Source: Sphingomonas sp. PP-CE-1G-424 (GTDB lineage: Bacteria; Pseudomonadota; Alphaproteobacteria; Sphingomonadales; Sphingomonadaceae). Taken from it: a DNA stretch of 64,000 nt. Below, piece after piece: positions 39,498-48,674 of this stretch (its first letter is position 1; each line of letters opens with the position of its first letter). The translations under genes and the position numbers were made by a program. The notes beneath the pieces are model-generated. The model worked only from the letters and a program-made list of their open reading frames with translations. It did no database searches and had not been told where the DNA came from. The stretch is taken from contig NZ_SLXW01000002.1 in assembly GCF_004341085.1 (NCBI RefSeq), positions 558,001-622,000 of the forward strand, in the 5' to 3' direction.

Positions 39498-40216
39498 TGG
39501 CCGAAGATATGGATCTGCGCGAGGAAGACCGGCTCCCCTGGCTCGAAACCGTCGAGCCGGACGAGCAGGAAACCGTTGGCATCGGCCGCGTCATTGCGCT
39601 CGTCGTGCTCGGTCTCGCGGTGCTCGCGGCGATCATCTTCGGCATCTACAAGCTGCAACAGCGCGCGCCGACCGGCGACGGCCAGATGATCGCCGCGCAG
39701 GAAGGCGACTACAAGGTCAAGCCCGACGACGCCGGCGGCCTGAAGGTCAAGGGCGAGGGCGATTCGGCGATCGCGACCAGTGCGGGGAAGTCGGGTAACG
39801 GCGCGATCGATCTGCGCGGCGTGCCGGAAGCGCCTGTCGACGGCAAGCGTGCGGTCGCGGCCAAGGCTGACGACGCAGCGGGTCGCAACGCGGTCGCACA
39901 GGTTCCTGCCTCGGGTGGTCGGCTGGTCGCCACGGCACCGCTGTCAGCGTCGAAGCCGAGTGGCGCCGGCGCGGCTACCGGCGGTTCGCTGGTCCAGCTC
40001 GGTGCGTATCCGAGCGAAGCAGTCGCCAACGCGGCCTGGACGAACTTCTCGAAGCGGTTCGCGTATGTCGGCGCGCTCGGCAAGTCGGTCCAGCCGGTCG
40101 CGACGGGCGGTCGGACCCTGTATCGTCTGCGCGTGAACGCAGGCAGCGCGAACCAGGCGGCGGATATCTGTGGCCGGTTGCGGGTCGCTGGCGAGACTTG
40201 CTTCGTCGCCAGCTAA
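39497..40216 (+). CDS. SPOR domain membrane protein
   Basis: 239 residues from ATG 39497 (GGAG upstream). Acidic cytoplasmic N-terminus, one transmembrane helix (about 32-52), a low-complexity periplasmic linker and a C-terminal SPOR domain (about 163-239, SLVQLGAYPSEAVANAAW on) for septal peptidoglycan binding. Coupled to argS. In other sphingomonads I expect nagZ and scpAB downstream; they are absent here. Confidence 0.88.
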   Translation: MAEDMDLREEDRLPWLETVEPDEQETVGIGRVIALVVLGLAVLAAIIFGIYKLQQRAPTGDGQMIAAQEGDYKVKPDDAGGLKVKGEGDSAIATSAGKSGNGAIDLRGVPEAPVDGKRAVAAKADDAAGRNAVAQVPASGGRLVATAPLSASKPSGAGAATGGSLVQLGAYPSEAVANAAWTNFSKRFAYVGALGKSVQPVATGGRTLYRLRVNAGSANQAADICGRLRVAGETCFVAS

Positions 40217-40443
40217 GAGCTGTGGCGATCGGCGGGAGCTTACTGTTTGCCGCAGACCTTGGCTGAACGCCGGTTGTCATAGATCTATTTGTTGCGCGCG
40301 GTTTCGGTGGCGTGATGACACCGCCAAGGTGCGGCCGGCCTCGCGCACGGCGCTCTGCTTGAGGTTGTGCGCGTCGCGCTACGGTCGCGCGACGCTATCG
40401 CACAGTCGATCGTCTTCGCCTGGCTTGACGACCCGCTAGGGCA
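40217..40443. other. Unexplained 227-bp spacer, possible gene remnant
   Basis: One plus-strand frame (about 40347-40440) reads like real protein, for example ALLEVVRVALRSRDAIAQSI, but lacks a start and is closed upstream by stop codons. It could be a degraded 3' end. No repeat or RNA structure recognised. Confidence 0.3.
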
Positions 40444-40716
40444 TCACACCACGCGACGATGCTTTCCACCGTATTTGCGCCCGATATAATCGCCGATCTG
40501 TGCGACTTCGGTGGCTGCGGCGAGCGCGCCGTTCATCTGGCAAGGGAGTGGATCGCTATCGTGATTGGCGACCCGTGCCTGAACCTTGTCGCACAACTCC
40601 TCGATATCCGCGCGAGAGAGAACGTTCTTCTCTCGCAGCAGGCAGATGAGGCTTTGCAGGATGACCAGGTTTTTGTCCTCGGGGTCCGCTTCGAGCTTCA
40701 GGGGCGTTGCCATCAT
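40444..40716 (-). CDS. Small conserved-looking hypothetical protein
   Basis: 90 residues from the first of two adjacent ATGs (40716 or 40713), with GGAGAGG just upstream; the second ATG has better spacing. Contains a helical segment (ILQSLICLLREKNVLSRADI) and ends with basic YGGKHRRVV. Soluble; no known domain. Convergent with the SPOR gene and divergent from rnr. The 228 bp between it and rnr hold only a degenerate repeat fragment. Confidence 0.65.
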   Translation of the reverse strand: MMATPLKLEADPEDKNLVILQSLICLLREKNVLSRADIEELCDKVQARVANHDSDPLPCQMNGALAAATEVAQIGDYIGRKYGGKHRRVV

Positions 40717-40944
40717 GCCTCTCCTTCAATGTTTTCAGTAGACTATGCCGATCTGGACCCGTTGCAAGCCCTAAAGCCAAAATTGGCGTACCGATTGCTC
40801 GAAATTGGAGGACTATCCTTCTGGTCCTCAGGCGTTTCGAGCGTCAATCCCGTACCGCATAAGCTATCTGCCATTCCTTCCGGATGCTGTCGGTCCGAGT
40901 GAAGCCGGGGTGACGGAACGGGTTGGCGTGCTTATCTGTGTGCG

Positions 40945-43176
40945 ATGTACAAACCAAAAGCCGGTCTTCCGACGCGCGAGCAGATCCTCGACTTCATCGC
41001 CACGTCCGACGTGCCCGCGGGCAAACGCGAGATCGCCAAGGGCTTCGGGCTCAGCGCGCAGGACAAGATCGGGCTTAAAGCGTTGTTGAAGGATATGGCC
41101 GACGAGGGGCTGATCGATAGCGCGCCCGGTCGCGCGTTCCACAAAATGGGCGGCATTCCGAAGGTGACGGTGCTGCGGATCACGGACGTCGACGACGGCG
41201 GCAACGTCTGGGCGGTGCCCGAGCGTTGGGAGGCGGAGGGCGTGCCGCCGCCGCGGCTGCGCGTGCGCGAACGGAAACGCGGGGCGCTGGGCGTTGGCGA
41301 GCGGATCCTCGCGCGGACCGAGGAGGCCGGGAATGGCTGGATCGCGCATCCGATGAAGGTGCTCGCGCCGGCGTCCGAGCAAGTGTTGGGCGTGCTGCGC
41401 GAGGATGGCGGGCGGCTCTGGCTGACGGGGGTCGACAAGCGCGAGCGGCGTGAGTTCGCGGTCGCGGACGCGGGCGGCGCGGCACCGGGCGACCTCGTGC
41501 TGGCGGAACTTGCGGGCAAGCCGCCCAAGATCGCCGCCCGTGTCGTGCAGAAGCTCGGCGATCCGTTCGCGGCACGGAGTTTCTCCCTGATCGCAATCCA
41601 CAAGCTCGGTATTCCCGACGTTTTCTCGCAGGAAGCGCTCGACGAAGCGGAGCGGGTCTCGAAGCTGCCGTTGGGTGAGGGGCGTGAGGATCTGCGCGAT
41701 TTGCCGATCGTCGCGATCGATCCCGAGGATGCGCGCGATCACGACGATGCTGTCTGGGCCGAGGCGGACGAGGATCCCTCCAATGCGGGCGGCTGGAAGG
41801 CGATCGTCGCAATCGCGGACGTCAGTTTCTATGTGCGGCCGAAGTCCGAGGTCGACCGCGAGGCGCGGCGGCGCGGGAACTCGGTGTATTTCCCCGACCG
41901 GGTCGTGCCGATGCTGCCCGAGATCCTGTCGGCGGAGGTGTGTTCGCTGAAGGAAGGTGCCGACCGTGCCGCGCTCGCGTGCCATTTGCGGATCGGCAAG
42001 GATGGCTCGCTCAAGTCGTGGCGGTTCACGCGCGCGGTGGTGCGGATCGCCGCGAACCTTGCGTATGAAGAGGCGCAGGCGATCATCGACGCCGCATCGC
42101 CGGTGGTGGACGAGCGCGGCGATATGCTGAGCGCATTGCAGCCGCTCTGGGCTTGCTGGCATGCTCTGGCCAAGGCGCGGGATGCCCGCGCGCCGCTCGA
42201 TCTCGACCTGCCGGAACGCCGTGTCGTGCTCGACGAGCAGGGCCGCATCATGTCGGTGTCCCCGCGCGAACGGCTCGACGCGCACCGGTTGATCGAGGAC
42301 TACATGATCGCCGCCAATGTCGCGGCCGCCAAGGCGCTGGAGGCGAAGAAGGCGCCGGTCATGTACCGCATCCACGAGCCGCCGAGCCGCGAGAAACTGG
42401 CGGCGTTGAAGGAGTATCTGGAGACGTTCGACGTGCCGTTCGCGCTCGGGCAGGTCGTGCGGCCGGCGACGTTCAACCACATCATCGAGCGGATCGGCGA
42501 CGCGGATTTCCGGCCGCAGGTGATGGAGCAGATCCTCCGCACCCAGACCCAGGCCTATTACGCGCCCGGCAATCACGGGCATTTCGGGCTTAGTCTCGGC
42601 AGCTACGCGCATTTCACCTCGCCGATCCGGCGCTATGCCGATCTGCTCGTTCATAGGTCGCTGGTGTCCGCCTATGGGCTCGGCGAGGGCGGGTTGCCGG
42701 CGGACGATGCGGCCAACATGGAGTCGGTCGGCGAGATCATCAGCCGGCTCGAACGCCGCGCAATGGAGGCCGAGCGCGATACCACCGATCGCTACGTCGC
42801 GGCGTTCCTGTCGGAGCGCGTCGGCCAGGTGATGGATGTGCGGATCACCGGCGTGACCAATTTCGGCTTCTTCGCGACGGTCGAGGGGATCGGCGGCGAC
42901 GGCCTGATGCCGGTGCGCGATCTCGGCGGCGAATATTTCCGCTTCGACGAGGGCGCGCGGACGCTGACCGGCGAGCATAGCGGTGACGTCTTCGCGCAGG
43001 GCCAGACGATGGAATTGCGGCTTGCGGAGGCAAACCCCGTGTCGGGCGCTCTGCGCTTCGAGATGCCCGAGGGGAAGGGCGCGGCCCAGCCTCCACGGGG
43101 TGGGCGCAAGCCGGTGCGCGAGATCAAGCGGCGTGGGCGGCCTGCGAACATCCGCCATCAGGGCAAGCGGCGTTAG
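40945..43176 (+). CDS. rnr: Ribonuclease R
   Basis: 743 residues, RNase II family 3'-5' exoribonuclease that degrades structured RNA. N-terminal winged-helix region (about 8-70), cold-shock domains, RNB catalytic domain with IDPEDARDHDDAVW (Asp cluster for Mg2+) and FTSPIRRYADLLVHR, then an S1 domain (about 625-710) and a Lys/Arg-rich tail typical of RNase R. Start ATG 40945. Confidence 0.95.
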   Translation: MYKPKAGLPTREQILDFIATSDVPAGKREIAKGFGLSAQDKIGLKALLKDMADEGLIDSAPGRAFHKMGGIPKVTVLRITDVDDGGNVWAVPERWEAEGVPPPRLRVRERKRGALGVGERILARTEEAGNGWIAHPMKVLAPASEQVLGVLREDGGRLWLTGVDKRERREFAVADAGGAAPGDLVLAELAGKPPKIAARVVQKLGDPFAARSFSLIAIHKLGIPDVFSQEALDEAERVSKLPLGEGREDLRDLPIVAIDPEDARDHDDAVWAEADEDPSNAGGWKAIVAIADVSFYVRPKSEVDREARRRGNSVYFPDRVVPMLPEILSAEVCSLKEGADRAALACHLRIGKDGSLKSWRFTRAVVRIAANLAYEEAQAIIDAASPVVDERGDMLSALQPLWACWHALAKARDARAPLDLDLPERRVVLDEQGRIMSVSPRERLDAHRLIEDYMIAANVAAAKALEAKKAPVMYRIHEPPSREKLAALKEYLETFDVPFALGQVVRPATFNHIIERIGDADFRPQVMEQILRTQTQAYYAPGNHGHFGLSLGSYAHFTSPIRRYADLLVHRSLVSAYGLGEGGLPADDAANMESVGEIISRLERRAMEAERDTTDRYVAAFLSERVGQVMDVRITGVTNFGFFATVEGIGGDGLMPVRDLGGEYFRFDEGARTLTGEHSGDVFAQGQTMELRLAEANPVSGALRFEMPEGKGAAQPPRGGRKPVREIKRRGRPANIRHQGKRR

Positions 43177-43226
43177 GAATTGCGCAAACCCCCCGCGCTA
43201 TGCGAGATCGGCGCGGGGGGAAGAGT

Positions 43227-43523
43227 ATGCGGGGACTTATTCTAGGCCGATCGCGTCGACGGATCGTCAAGGATTTCGTCGCGGCACGGGCCACGTCGGC
43301 TGATCGTGCGATCCCCTATGTGGCGAACGACGCGCGAATATTCCGCCAACTTCGAGTCTATGGCGCGATCGTCGACGACGGGGCCGGGCGTTACCATCTC
43401 GACGCCCGCAAACTTGGCGCATTTCGCGCTTCGGTACGACTTCGAGCCGCAGCGATCGTCGGGGTATCGGGCGTCGCTGCAAGCGTTGCGGCGGCGGCGA
43501 CGGTCTTCGCGCTTGCCGAATAA
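43227..43523 (+). CDS. Small membrane protein, first of a tandem pair
   Basis: 98 residues from ATG 43227 (GGGGGGAAGAG upstream). N-terminal basic soluble part of about 75 residues (ANDARIFRQLRVYGAIVDDG) ending in GRYHLDARKLGAF, then one C-terminal transmembrane helix (about 74-96). It aligns along its length with the next gene product, so the pair looks like a tandem duplication. Function unknown; the soluble part resembles a small winged-helix fold only by helix/strand pattern. Confidence 0.65.
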   Translation: MRGLILGRSRRRIVKDFVAARATSADRAIPYVANDARIFRQLRVYGAIVDDGAGRYHLDARKLGAFRASVRLRAAAIVGVSGVAASVAAAATVFALAE

Positions 43524-43554
43524 GCTCTCGCCGGTAAATCCGAGCCCATCCGGC

Positions 43555-43854
43555 ATGCCGATGGCGTTGCGTCCGCATCGGATCCGCGGAGCCATCCCGG
43601 CGCTGTTTCTAACGCGCCACGCGATCGGACCCGACGATGCGATCGCCTTCCTACCGCGTGATGCTCGGGAGCAGGCGGCGTTCGATCGGCTGCGCGCCAA
43701 CGGCATCGTCCGCGAAACCGCACCAGGCCGCTTTTATTTCGATCTCGACGCGCATTATGCTGCGATCGAGCGACGCCGACGTCTCGCCGTACCGATCGCC
43801 ATCATCGTGTCGGTGCTGATCGCCTGGATCGCCACGCGGTTCTTCCGCGGTTGA
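43555..43854 (+). CDS. Small membrane protein, second of a tandem pair
   Basis: 99 residues from ATG 43555 (ATG 43561 also possible; neither has a strong ribosome binding site). Soluble part with PRDAREQAAFDRLRANGIVR and GRFYFDLDAHYAAIERRR, then a C-terminal transmembrane helix (about 77-95). Paralogous to the preceding protein. Its stop (43852-43854) abuts the stop of the convergent reductase gene. Confidence 0.65.
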   Translation: MPMALRPHRIRGAIPALFLTRHAIGPDDAIAFLPRDAREQAAFDRLRANGIVRETAPGRFYFDLDAHYAAIERRRRLAVPIAIIVSVLIAWIATRFFRG

Positions 43855-45012
43855 TCACCCGACCGTGAAAGTAAGCCCCGCCTTCGCCACCAGCCGATCG
43901 CGCAACTTCGCCCCCATCAGCGCACCCGGTGTCCAGATCCCGCCATCGCCCTCCACGTCCTGGACGAGGCACAACGCCGCCTCGGCGATCATCTTGCTGG
44001 TCGAGCCATAGCCGGGATCGCGGTCGCCTGTGACGACCGCGTCGATCCGTTCGCCGCCTGGCATGATGCCGGCGAACAACAGGTCGTAATGCCCGGCGTC
44101 GCGCTCTTCCTTCGATGGTCCTTCACCTGGCTTCGGCCCCTTGTCGCCCGAGAATGGATTGAACTTCGCGATCGCCTCCGCCGCGACCTTGCCGATATCG
44201 CCCAGCCCCGCGACCATCATTTCGTCATAGACGAAGTCCGCGCCATAGGCCTCGCCGAGCAGGAAATTGGTGCGGTGGACGTTCTTGGTGTTGATAGGCG
44301 CCATCACGAACGGCGCGACCCAGGCCGAGAGGGTCGTGTCGTATTCGGGGAGCAGCCCGGTCGGCTGATGCGGTCCGCTGAAGCCCGGCGTGAGCGCGAA
44401 CGGGCTGGTCAGCAGCTTGACGATGCCGGGATCGCGCGCTGCGGCGGCGAGCGTCGCCTTTAGGCTGGCCGCGGTGCCGCCGGAGAACGTCCCTTGCATC
44501 TTCCGCACGCGGCCTTTCACGCGGGGCGCTGGGATGCCGTATTTCGCCTTCGCCGCTTCCTGCAAGGTGAGCACGCCGAGATCGAAAGGGATCGAGTCGA
44601 AGCCGCAGGAGAACACGATCCGCGCACCGGTGCGCGTCGCTTCGCCCTCATGCGCGTCGATCATGTGGCGCATCCAGGCTGGCTCGCCGCACAGGTCGAC
44701 ATAACCAGTGCCGGTTGCAGCGCAGGCGGCGACGAGGTTGGAGCCGTACAGCTGGTACGGTCCGACCGTCGAGATGACCACGGTGGCACTCTGGGCCATT
44801 GCACGCAGGCTGGTGGGATCGTCGGAGTCGGCAGCGATAAGCGCCGTCTCGGCAGGCGCTCCGATCAGGTCGCGGACCTCCTGCAGTTTCGTGAGCGAGC
44901 GCCCCGCCATCGCCCATCTAACGCCGGTGGGATAGGTCTGGACGAGATACTCCGCCACGAGCCGGCCGGTGAACCCGGTCGCGCCGTAGATGACGATGTC
45001 GAAGTCGCGCAT
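43855..45012 (-). CDS. Saccharopine dehydrogenase-like NAD(P)-binding oxidoreductase
   Basis: 385 residues from ATG 45012; AGGAG lies 6 bases upstream, which decides between two close ATGs. Rossmann fold begins FDIVIYGATGFTGRLVAEYL. Other features: STVGPYQLYGSNLVAACAATG, DLCGEPAWMRHMID and IVFSCGFDSIPFDLGV. Members of this group include trans-acting enoyl reductases of lipid synthesis; no partner synthase is nearby, so the substrate is unknown. Confidence 0.86.
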   Translation of the reverse strand: MRDFDIVIYGATGFTGRLVAEYLVQTYPTGVRWAMAGRSLTKLQEVRDLIGAPAETALIAADSDDPTSLRAMAQSATVVISTVGPYQLYGSNLVAACAATGTGYVDLCGEPAWMRHMIDAHEGEATRTGARIVFSCGFDSIPFDLGVLTLQEAAKAKYGIPAPRVKGRVRKMQGTFSGGTAASLKATLAAAARDPGIVKLLTSPFALTPGFSGPHQPTGLLPEYDTTLSAWVAPFVMAPINTKNVHRTNFLLGEAYGADFVYDEMMVAGLGDIGKVAAEAIAKFNPFSGDKGPKPGEGPSKEERDAGHYDLLFAGIMPGGERIDAVVTGDRDPGYGSTSKMIAEAALCLVQDVEGDGGIWTPGALMGAKLRDRLVAKAGLTFTVG

Positions 45013-45120
45013 ATCCATCTCCTGTTTTGCCAAGTTTGCGCGCGCGCGCATGGCATCGCAAGTGAAACGCCGTCGTCGGCATCGCTCGCCAAGGCCGCGG
45101 CGATCTGCGAGGATTGCTTG

Positions 45121-45459
45121 ATGGCATCCGATCGCAAGACCGTCGCATTCATCGTCGACCAGCTCGCCGCGGCGGGGGAGGTCTCCGCAAAGCCGATGTT
45201 CGGCGAATACGGCGTCTATTGCGACGGCAAAATGGTCGCGCTGATCTGCGACGACCAGCTGTTCGTGAAGCCGACACCGGGCGGCCGCGCGTTCGCGGGG
45301 GCGATCGAGGAAGCGCCGCCCTATCCGGGCGCGAAACCGTGCCTGCTGGTCGACGCGGACCGCTGGGACGATGCCGAGTGGCTGGCGGAACTCGTCCGTA
45401 TCTCGACCGCGGAACTGCCGATGCCGAAACCGAAGAAGCCCAAGCCCACGAAGGTTTAG
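45121..45459 (+). CDS. TfoX N-terminal domain protein
   Basis: 112 residues. TfoX-N core: VSAKPMFGEYGVYCDGKMVA and QLFVKPTPGG, with a basic Pro/Lys C-terminal tail (PKPKKPKPTKV). The C-terminal TfoX domain of competence regulators is missing, so it is a short family member of unknown role. Divergent from the reductase; its stop overlaps the convergent ABC transporter stop. Confidence 0.85.
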   Translation: MASDRKTVAFIVDQLAAAGEVSAKPMFGEYGVYCDGKMVALICDDQLFVKPTPGGRAFAGAIEEAPPYPGAKPCLLVDADRWDDAEWLAELVRISTAELPMPKPKKPKPTKV

Positions 45460-47231
45460 GCGGCCTCGTTGAACTGCAGGCTCGCCAGCCGCGCATACAG
45501 CCCGCTGTTGGTCATCAGCGACGCGTGCGAGCCTTCCTCGACGATCTGACCATCGCTCATCACAATGATCCGCTCGGCCGCGCGTACGGTCGCTAGGCGG
45601 TGCGCAATGACTAGCGTGGTGCGGTTCGCCATGAGCCGTTCGAGCGCTTCCTGCACCAGTCGCTCGCTTTCGGCATCGAGCGCACTGGTGGCCTCGTCGA
45701 GCAGCAGGATCGGCGCATCGCGGAGGAGCGCGCGCGCGATCGTGACGCGCTGGCGTTGGCCGCCGGAAAGGCGTGCGCCGCCCTCGCCGAGGAACGTGTC
45801 GAGGCCTTCGGGGAGTTTGCGTAGGAATTCGGCGGCGTTGGCGGCTTCAGCGGCGGCCCAGAGTTGGTCGTCGGTTGCGGACCAGTCGCCGTAGCGGAGA
45901 TTGTCGCGGGCCGAGGCGCCGAAGATGATCGTCTCCTGCGGCACCATCGCGATGCGTGCACGGACGTCGGCGGGGTCGGCATCGCGCAGGTCGATGCCGT
46001 CGAGCGTCACGCGGCCGGCGTCAGGGTCGTAGAAGCGCTGGACCAGCTGGAACAACGTGGTCTTGCCCGCGCCCGACGGGCCGACGACGGCGACCGTCTC
46101 GCCCGGCTTCACGTCGAGCGAGAAGCCGTTGAGCGCGGCGACGTCGCGGCGCGTCGGGTAGTGGAACTGCACCCCCTCGAACGCGAGCGCGCCGCGTGGC
46201 GGTTGGGGCAGGGCGACCGGGTTGGCGGGCGCGGCGATCTCGGGCTTTTCGCGGAGCAACTCGGACAGGCGTCCGGCCGCACCGGCGCCGCGCAACAGGT
46301 CGCCATAGACTTCGGTCAGCGCGCCGAACGCGCCTGCGACGATGCCTCCGGTCAGTACGAACGCGGCGATCGCGCCGCCGCTGATGCGGCCGGCGGCTAC
46401 GTCGATTGCGCCTTCCCACAGGACCAATGTGATCGATCCGAAGACGAGGCCGATTACGATCGCGGTCATCACCGCACGCAGCATGATCCGCGCGCGAGCC
46501 GCGGCAAACGTCGCGCCGACCGCGTCCGCGAACCGCGCGGCCTCGCGGTCTTCTTGCCCGAATGCCTGCACGACCTTCATCGCGCCGAGCGTCTCGGTCG
46601 CGATCGAGCCGACGTCGGCGACTCGGTCCTGCGACGTGCGCGAGTAATTGCGGACGCGCTTGCCGAGCAGCGCGATCGGCAGGATGATCAGCGGGATGCC
46701 GATCATCAGCATGCCCGCGAGCTTCGGCGAGATCGCGAACAGGTAGATCAGCCCGCCGATGCCGGTGAAGGTGTTGCGGAGCGCTATCGACACCGTGCTG
46801 CCGACGACTTGTTCGATCAGCGCAGTATCCGACGTGAGGCGCGAGGCAATCTCGGACGGGCGGTTCTCTTCGAAGAAGCGCGGTGTCAGGCGGAGCAGGT
46901 GGCGCTGCACGTTGGTGCGGATGTCCGCGACGACGCGCTCGCCGAGCCACGAGACGTAATAGAAGCGCACCGCGGTCGCGAGCGCGAGCACCACGACGAT
47001 CATCAGCAAATAGTGGAACGAGTTGGCGACCGACCCGCCCGCGCCGGGGCCGAAGCCGCGGTCGATGACGCGCTTGAACCCGTACGGAATGCCGATCGTC
47101 GCCGCCGACGTCATCATCAGCGCAAGCCCCGCGAACGCGATCTGGCGAGGATATTGGGAGGCGTGACGCCACACCATCGCGAGATCGCCGATCCGGCGGG
47201 ACGTCTTCTCTTCGGGTATCGGCTTGGCCAT
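45456..47231 (-). CDS. MsbA-like ABC exporter (fused membrane and ATPase domains)
   Basis: 591 residues. Six transmembrane helices (about 28-310), then an ATPase domain with Walker A VGPSGAGKTTLF, Q-loop MVPQETIIFG, signature RLSGGQRQR, Walker B ILLLDEATSALD and H-loop VIAHRLATV. Works as a homodimer or heterodimer; exported substrate (lipid, peptide or drug) cannot be told from sequence. No partner half-transporter adjoins it. Confidence 0.92.
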   Translation of the reverse strand: MAKPIPEEKTSRRIGDLAMVWRHASQYPRQIAFAGLALMMTSAATIGIPYGFKRVIDRGFGPGAGGSVANSFHYLLMIVVVLALATAVRFYYVSWLGERVVADIRTNVQRHLLRLTPRFFEENRPSEIASRLTSDTALIEQVVGSTVSIALRNTFTGIGGLIYLFAISPKLAGMLMIGIPLIILPIALLGKRVRNYSRTSQDRVADVGSIATETLGAMKVVQAFGQEDREAARFADAVGATFAAARARIMLRAVMTAIVIGLVFGSITLVLWEGAIDVAAGRISGGAIAAFVLTGGIVAGAFGALTEVYGDLLRGAGAAGRLSELLREKPEIAAPANPVALPQPPRGALAFEGVQFHYPTRRDVAALNGFSLDVKPGETVAVVGPSGAGKTTLFQLVQRFYDPDAGRVTLDGIDLRDADPADVRARIAMVPQETIIFGASARDNLRYGDWSATDDQLWAAAEAANAAEFLRKLPEGLDTFLGEGGARLSGGQRQRVTIARALLRDAPILLLDEATSALDAESERLVQEALERLMANRTTLVIAHRLATVRAAERIIVMSDGQIVEEGSHASLMTNSGLYARLASLQFNEAA

Positions 47232-47393
47232 GCGCGGTGCCTAGCAGTGGCGGGGGTAGCGCTCAACGAGAACCGGGCGTCGCAGCGAGCGGTGATCCGG
47301 TCGCGCGGGACGGAGCGGCGGTCGATCGCGCGTTGCACTGCGGCAAAATTGCGTTACCACCGTGCAAAGCCCGATGAGGCGAGAGGATACCGC

Positions 47394-48638
47394 ATGCTCT
47401 ACGATGCCTATGAATTCCAGCGTTCGATGATGGCCGGCGCCAGCAAGATGGCGAGCTTCGGCGCGGATATGCTGAACAATCCGGCAAACCCGTTCGCCTA
47501 TTTGGGCGGCGGCACGGTGGTCGCATCGGCGCTCGAAGTGTTCGCACACGCGAATGCGACGCGGGGAAAGCCTGCCTTTGGTCTCGACACGACGACGATC
47601 GACGGGCGCGAGGTCGCGGTGCGCGAGGAGATCGTGCTGCGGAAGGGCTTCGGGCAGCTGAAGCGCTTCGTGCGCGCCGATGACAATGGGGTCGTCGAGG
47701 GCGGTCCGAAGCTGCTGATCGTGGCGCCGATGTCCGGCCATTACGCGACATTGCTGCGCGGCACCGTCGAGCGGATGCTGCCGTTCGCCGACGTCTACAT
47801 CACCGACTGGCGCGATGCGCGCAGCGTGCCGCTGTCGGCGGGGCGGTTCGATCTCGACAACTACATCGATTATCTGATCGCCTTCCTGGAAAAGATCGGT
47901 CCCAACGAGGGGCAGGGGGGCACGCACATGCTCGCCGTCTGCCAGCCCTCGGTGCCATGTTATGCCGCGGTCGCGTTGATGAGTGCGGACAAGAACCCGT
48001 GTCGTCCCAAGACGCTGACGATGATGGGCGGACCGGTCGATACGCGCGAGGCGCCGACGTCGGTCAACACGCTGGCGACCGAGCGGCCGCATGCGTGGTT
48101 CGAGCAGAACGTCATCGCGACCGTGCCGGGCAATTATCCCGGTGCGGGGCGGAAGGTGTATCCCGGCTTCCTCCAGCTTGCCGGGTTCATGTCGATGAAT
48201 TTGGGCAACCATATGGTCTCGCATTGGGAGATGTATAAGCATCTCGTCCAGGGCGACGGCGAGAGCGCGTCGCAAAGCCAGGATTTCTACGAGGAATACC
48301 GGTCGGTCTGCGACATGACCGCGGAATTCTATCTCCAGACGATCGACGTCGTGTTCCAGAACCATGCGCTGCCGCGTGGGATCATGACGCATCGGGGTCG
48401 GCTGGTTGATCCGGCGGCGATCACTGACGTGGGTCTGCTCGCGGTCGAGGGCGAGCGTGATGATATTTCGGGGTTGGGGCAGACCAAGGCTGCGCTGACG
48501 CTGGCGACTGCGCTACCCGACGAGAAGAAGCGCTATCTGATGGCGGAAGGGGCCGGTCATTACGGCATCTTCAACGGCACGCGCTGGCGGGAGAAGATCG
48601 CGCCGGTGGTGGAGGAGTTCATCACCGCGCATGGGTAA
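47394..48638 (+). CDS. phaZ: Intracellular polyhydroxyalkanoate depolymerase
   Basis: 414 residues from ATG 47394 (GAGAGG upstream). Alpha/beta-hydrolase of the intracellular PhaZ type. The catalytic Cys is C183 in AVCQPSVP, the same position as in the Ralstonia enzyme; a later Asp (GERDDISG) and His (GAGHYGIF) complete the triad. It mobilises stored PHA. Divergent from the ABC exporter; no phasin or PHA synthase nearby. Confidence 0.93.
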   Translation: MLYDAYEFQRSMMAGASKMASFGADMLNNPANPFAYLGGGTVVASALEVFAHANATRGKPAFGLDTTTIDGREVAVREEIVLRKGFGQLKRFVRADDNGVVEGGPKLLIVAPMSGHYATLLRGTVERMLPFADVYITDWRDARSVPLSAGRFDLDNYIDYLIAFLEKIGPNEGQGGTHMLAVCQPSVPCYAAVALMSADKNPCRPKTLTMMGGPVDTREAPTSVNTLATERPHAWFEQNVIATVPGNYPGAGRKVYPGFLQLAGFMSMNLGNHMVSHWEMYKHLVQGDGESASQSQDFYEEYRSVCDMTAEFYLQTIDVVFQNHALPRGIMTHRGRLVDPAAITDVGLLAVEGERDDISGLGQTKAALTLATALPDEKKRYLMAEGAGHYGIFNGTRWREKIAPVVEEFITAHG

Positions 48639-48640
48639 GA

Positions 48641-48668
48641 AAAACGGGCAGCCCTCGCAGGCTGCCCG
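48641..48668 (-). terminator. Terminator between phaZ and the convergent flavin-barrel gene
   Basis: Stem CGGGCAGCC/GGCTGCCCG (48645-48653 with 48660-48668) and AAAAA on the left, giving a T-run when read on the minus strand. It serves the minus-strand gene and may also stop phaZ transcripts. Confidence 0.8.
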
Positions 48669-48674
48669 CAGTCG

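Noticed and set aside
40864..43158. 764-codon minus-strand ORF opposite rnr
   Set aside because: Shadow frame; the plus strand encodes a complete RNase R.
45864..47393. Plus-strand extension of the phaZ frame over the ABC transporter
   Set aside because: The first 510 residues are antisense to the ABC ATPase; the true start is ATG 47394 with a ribosome binding site.
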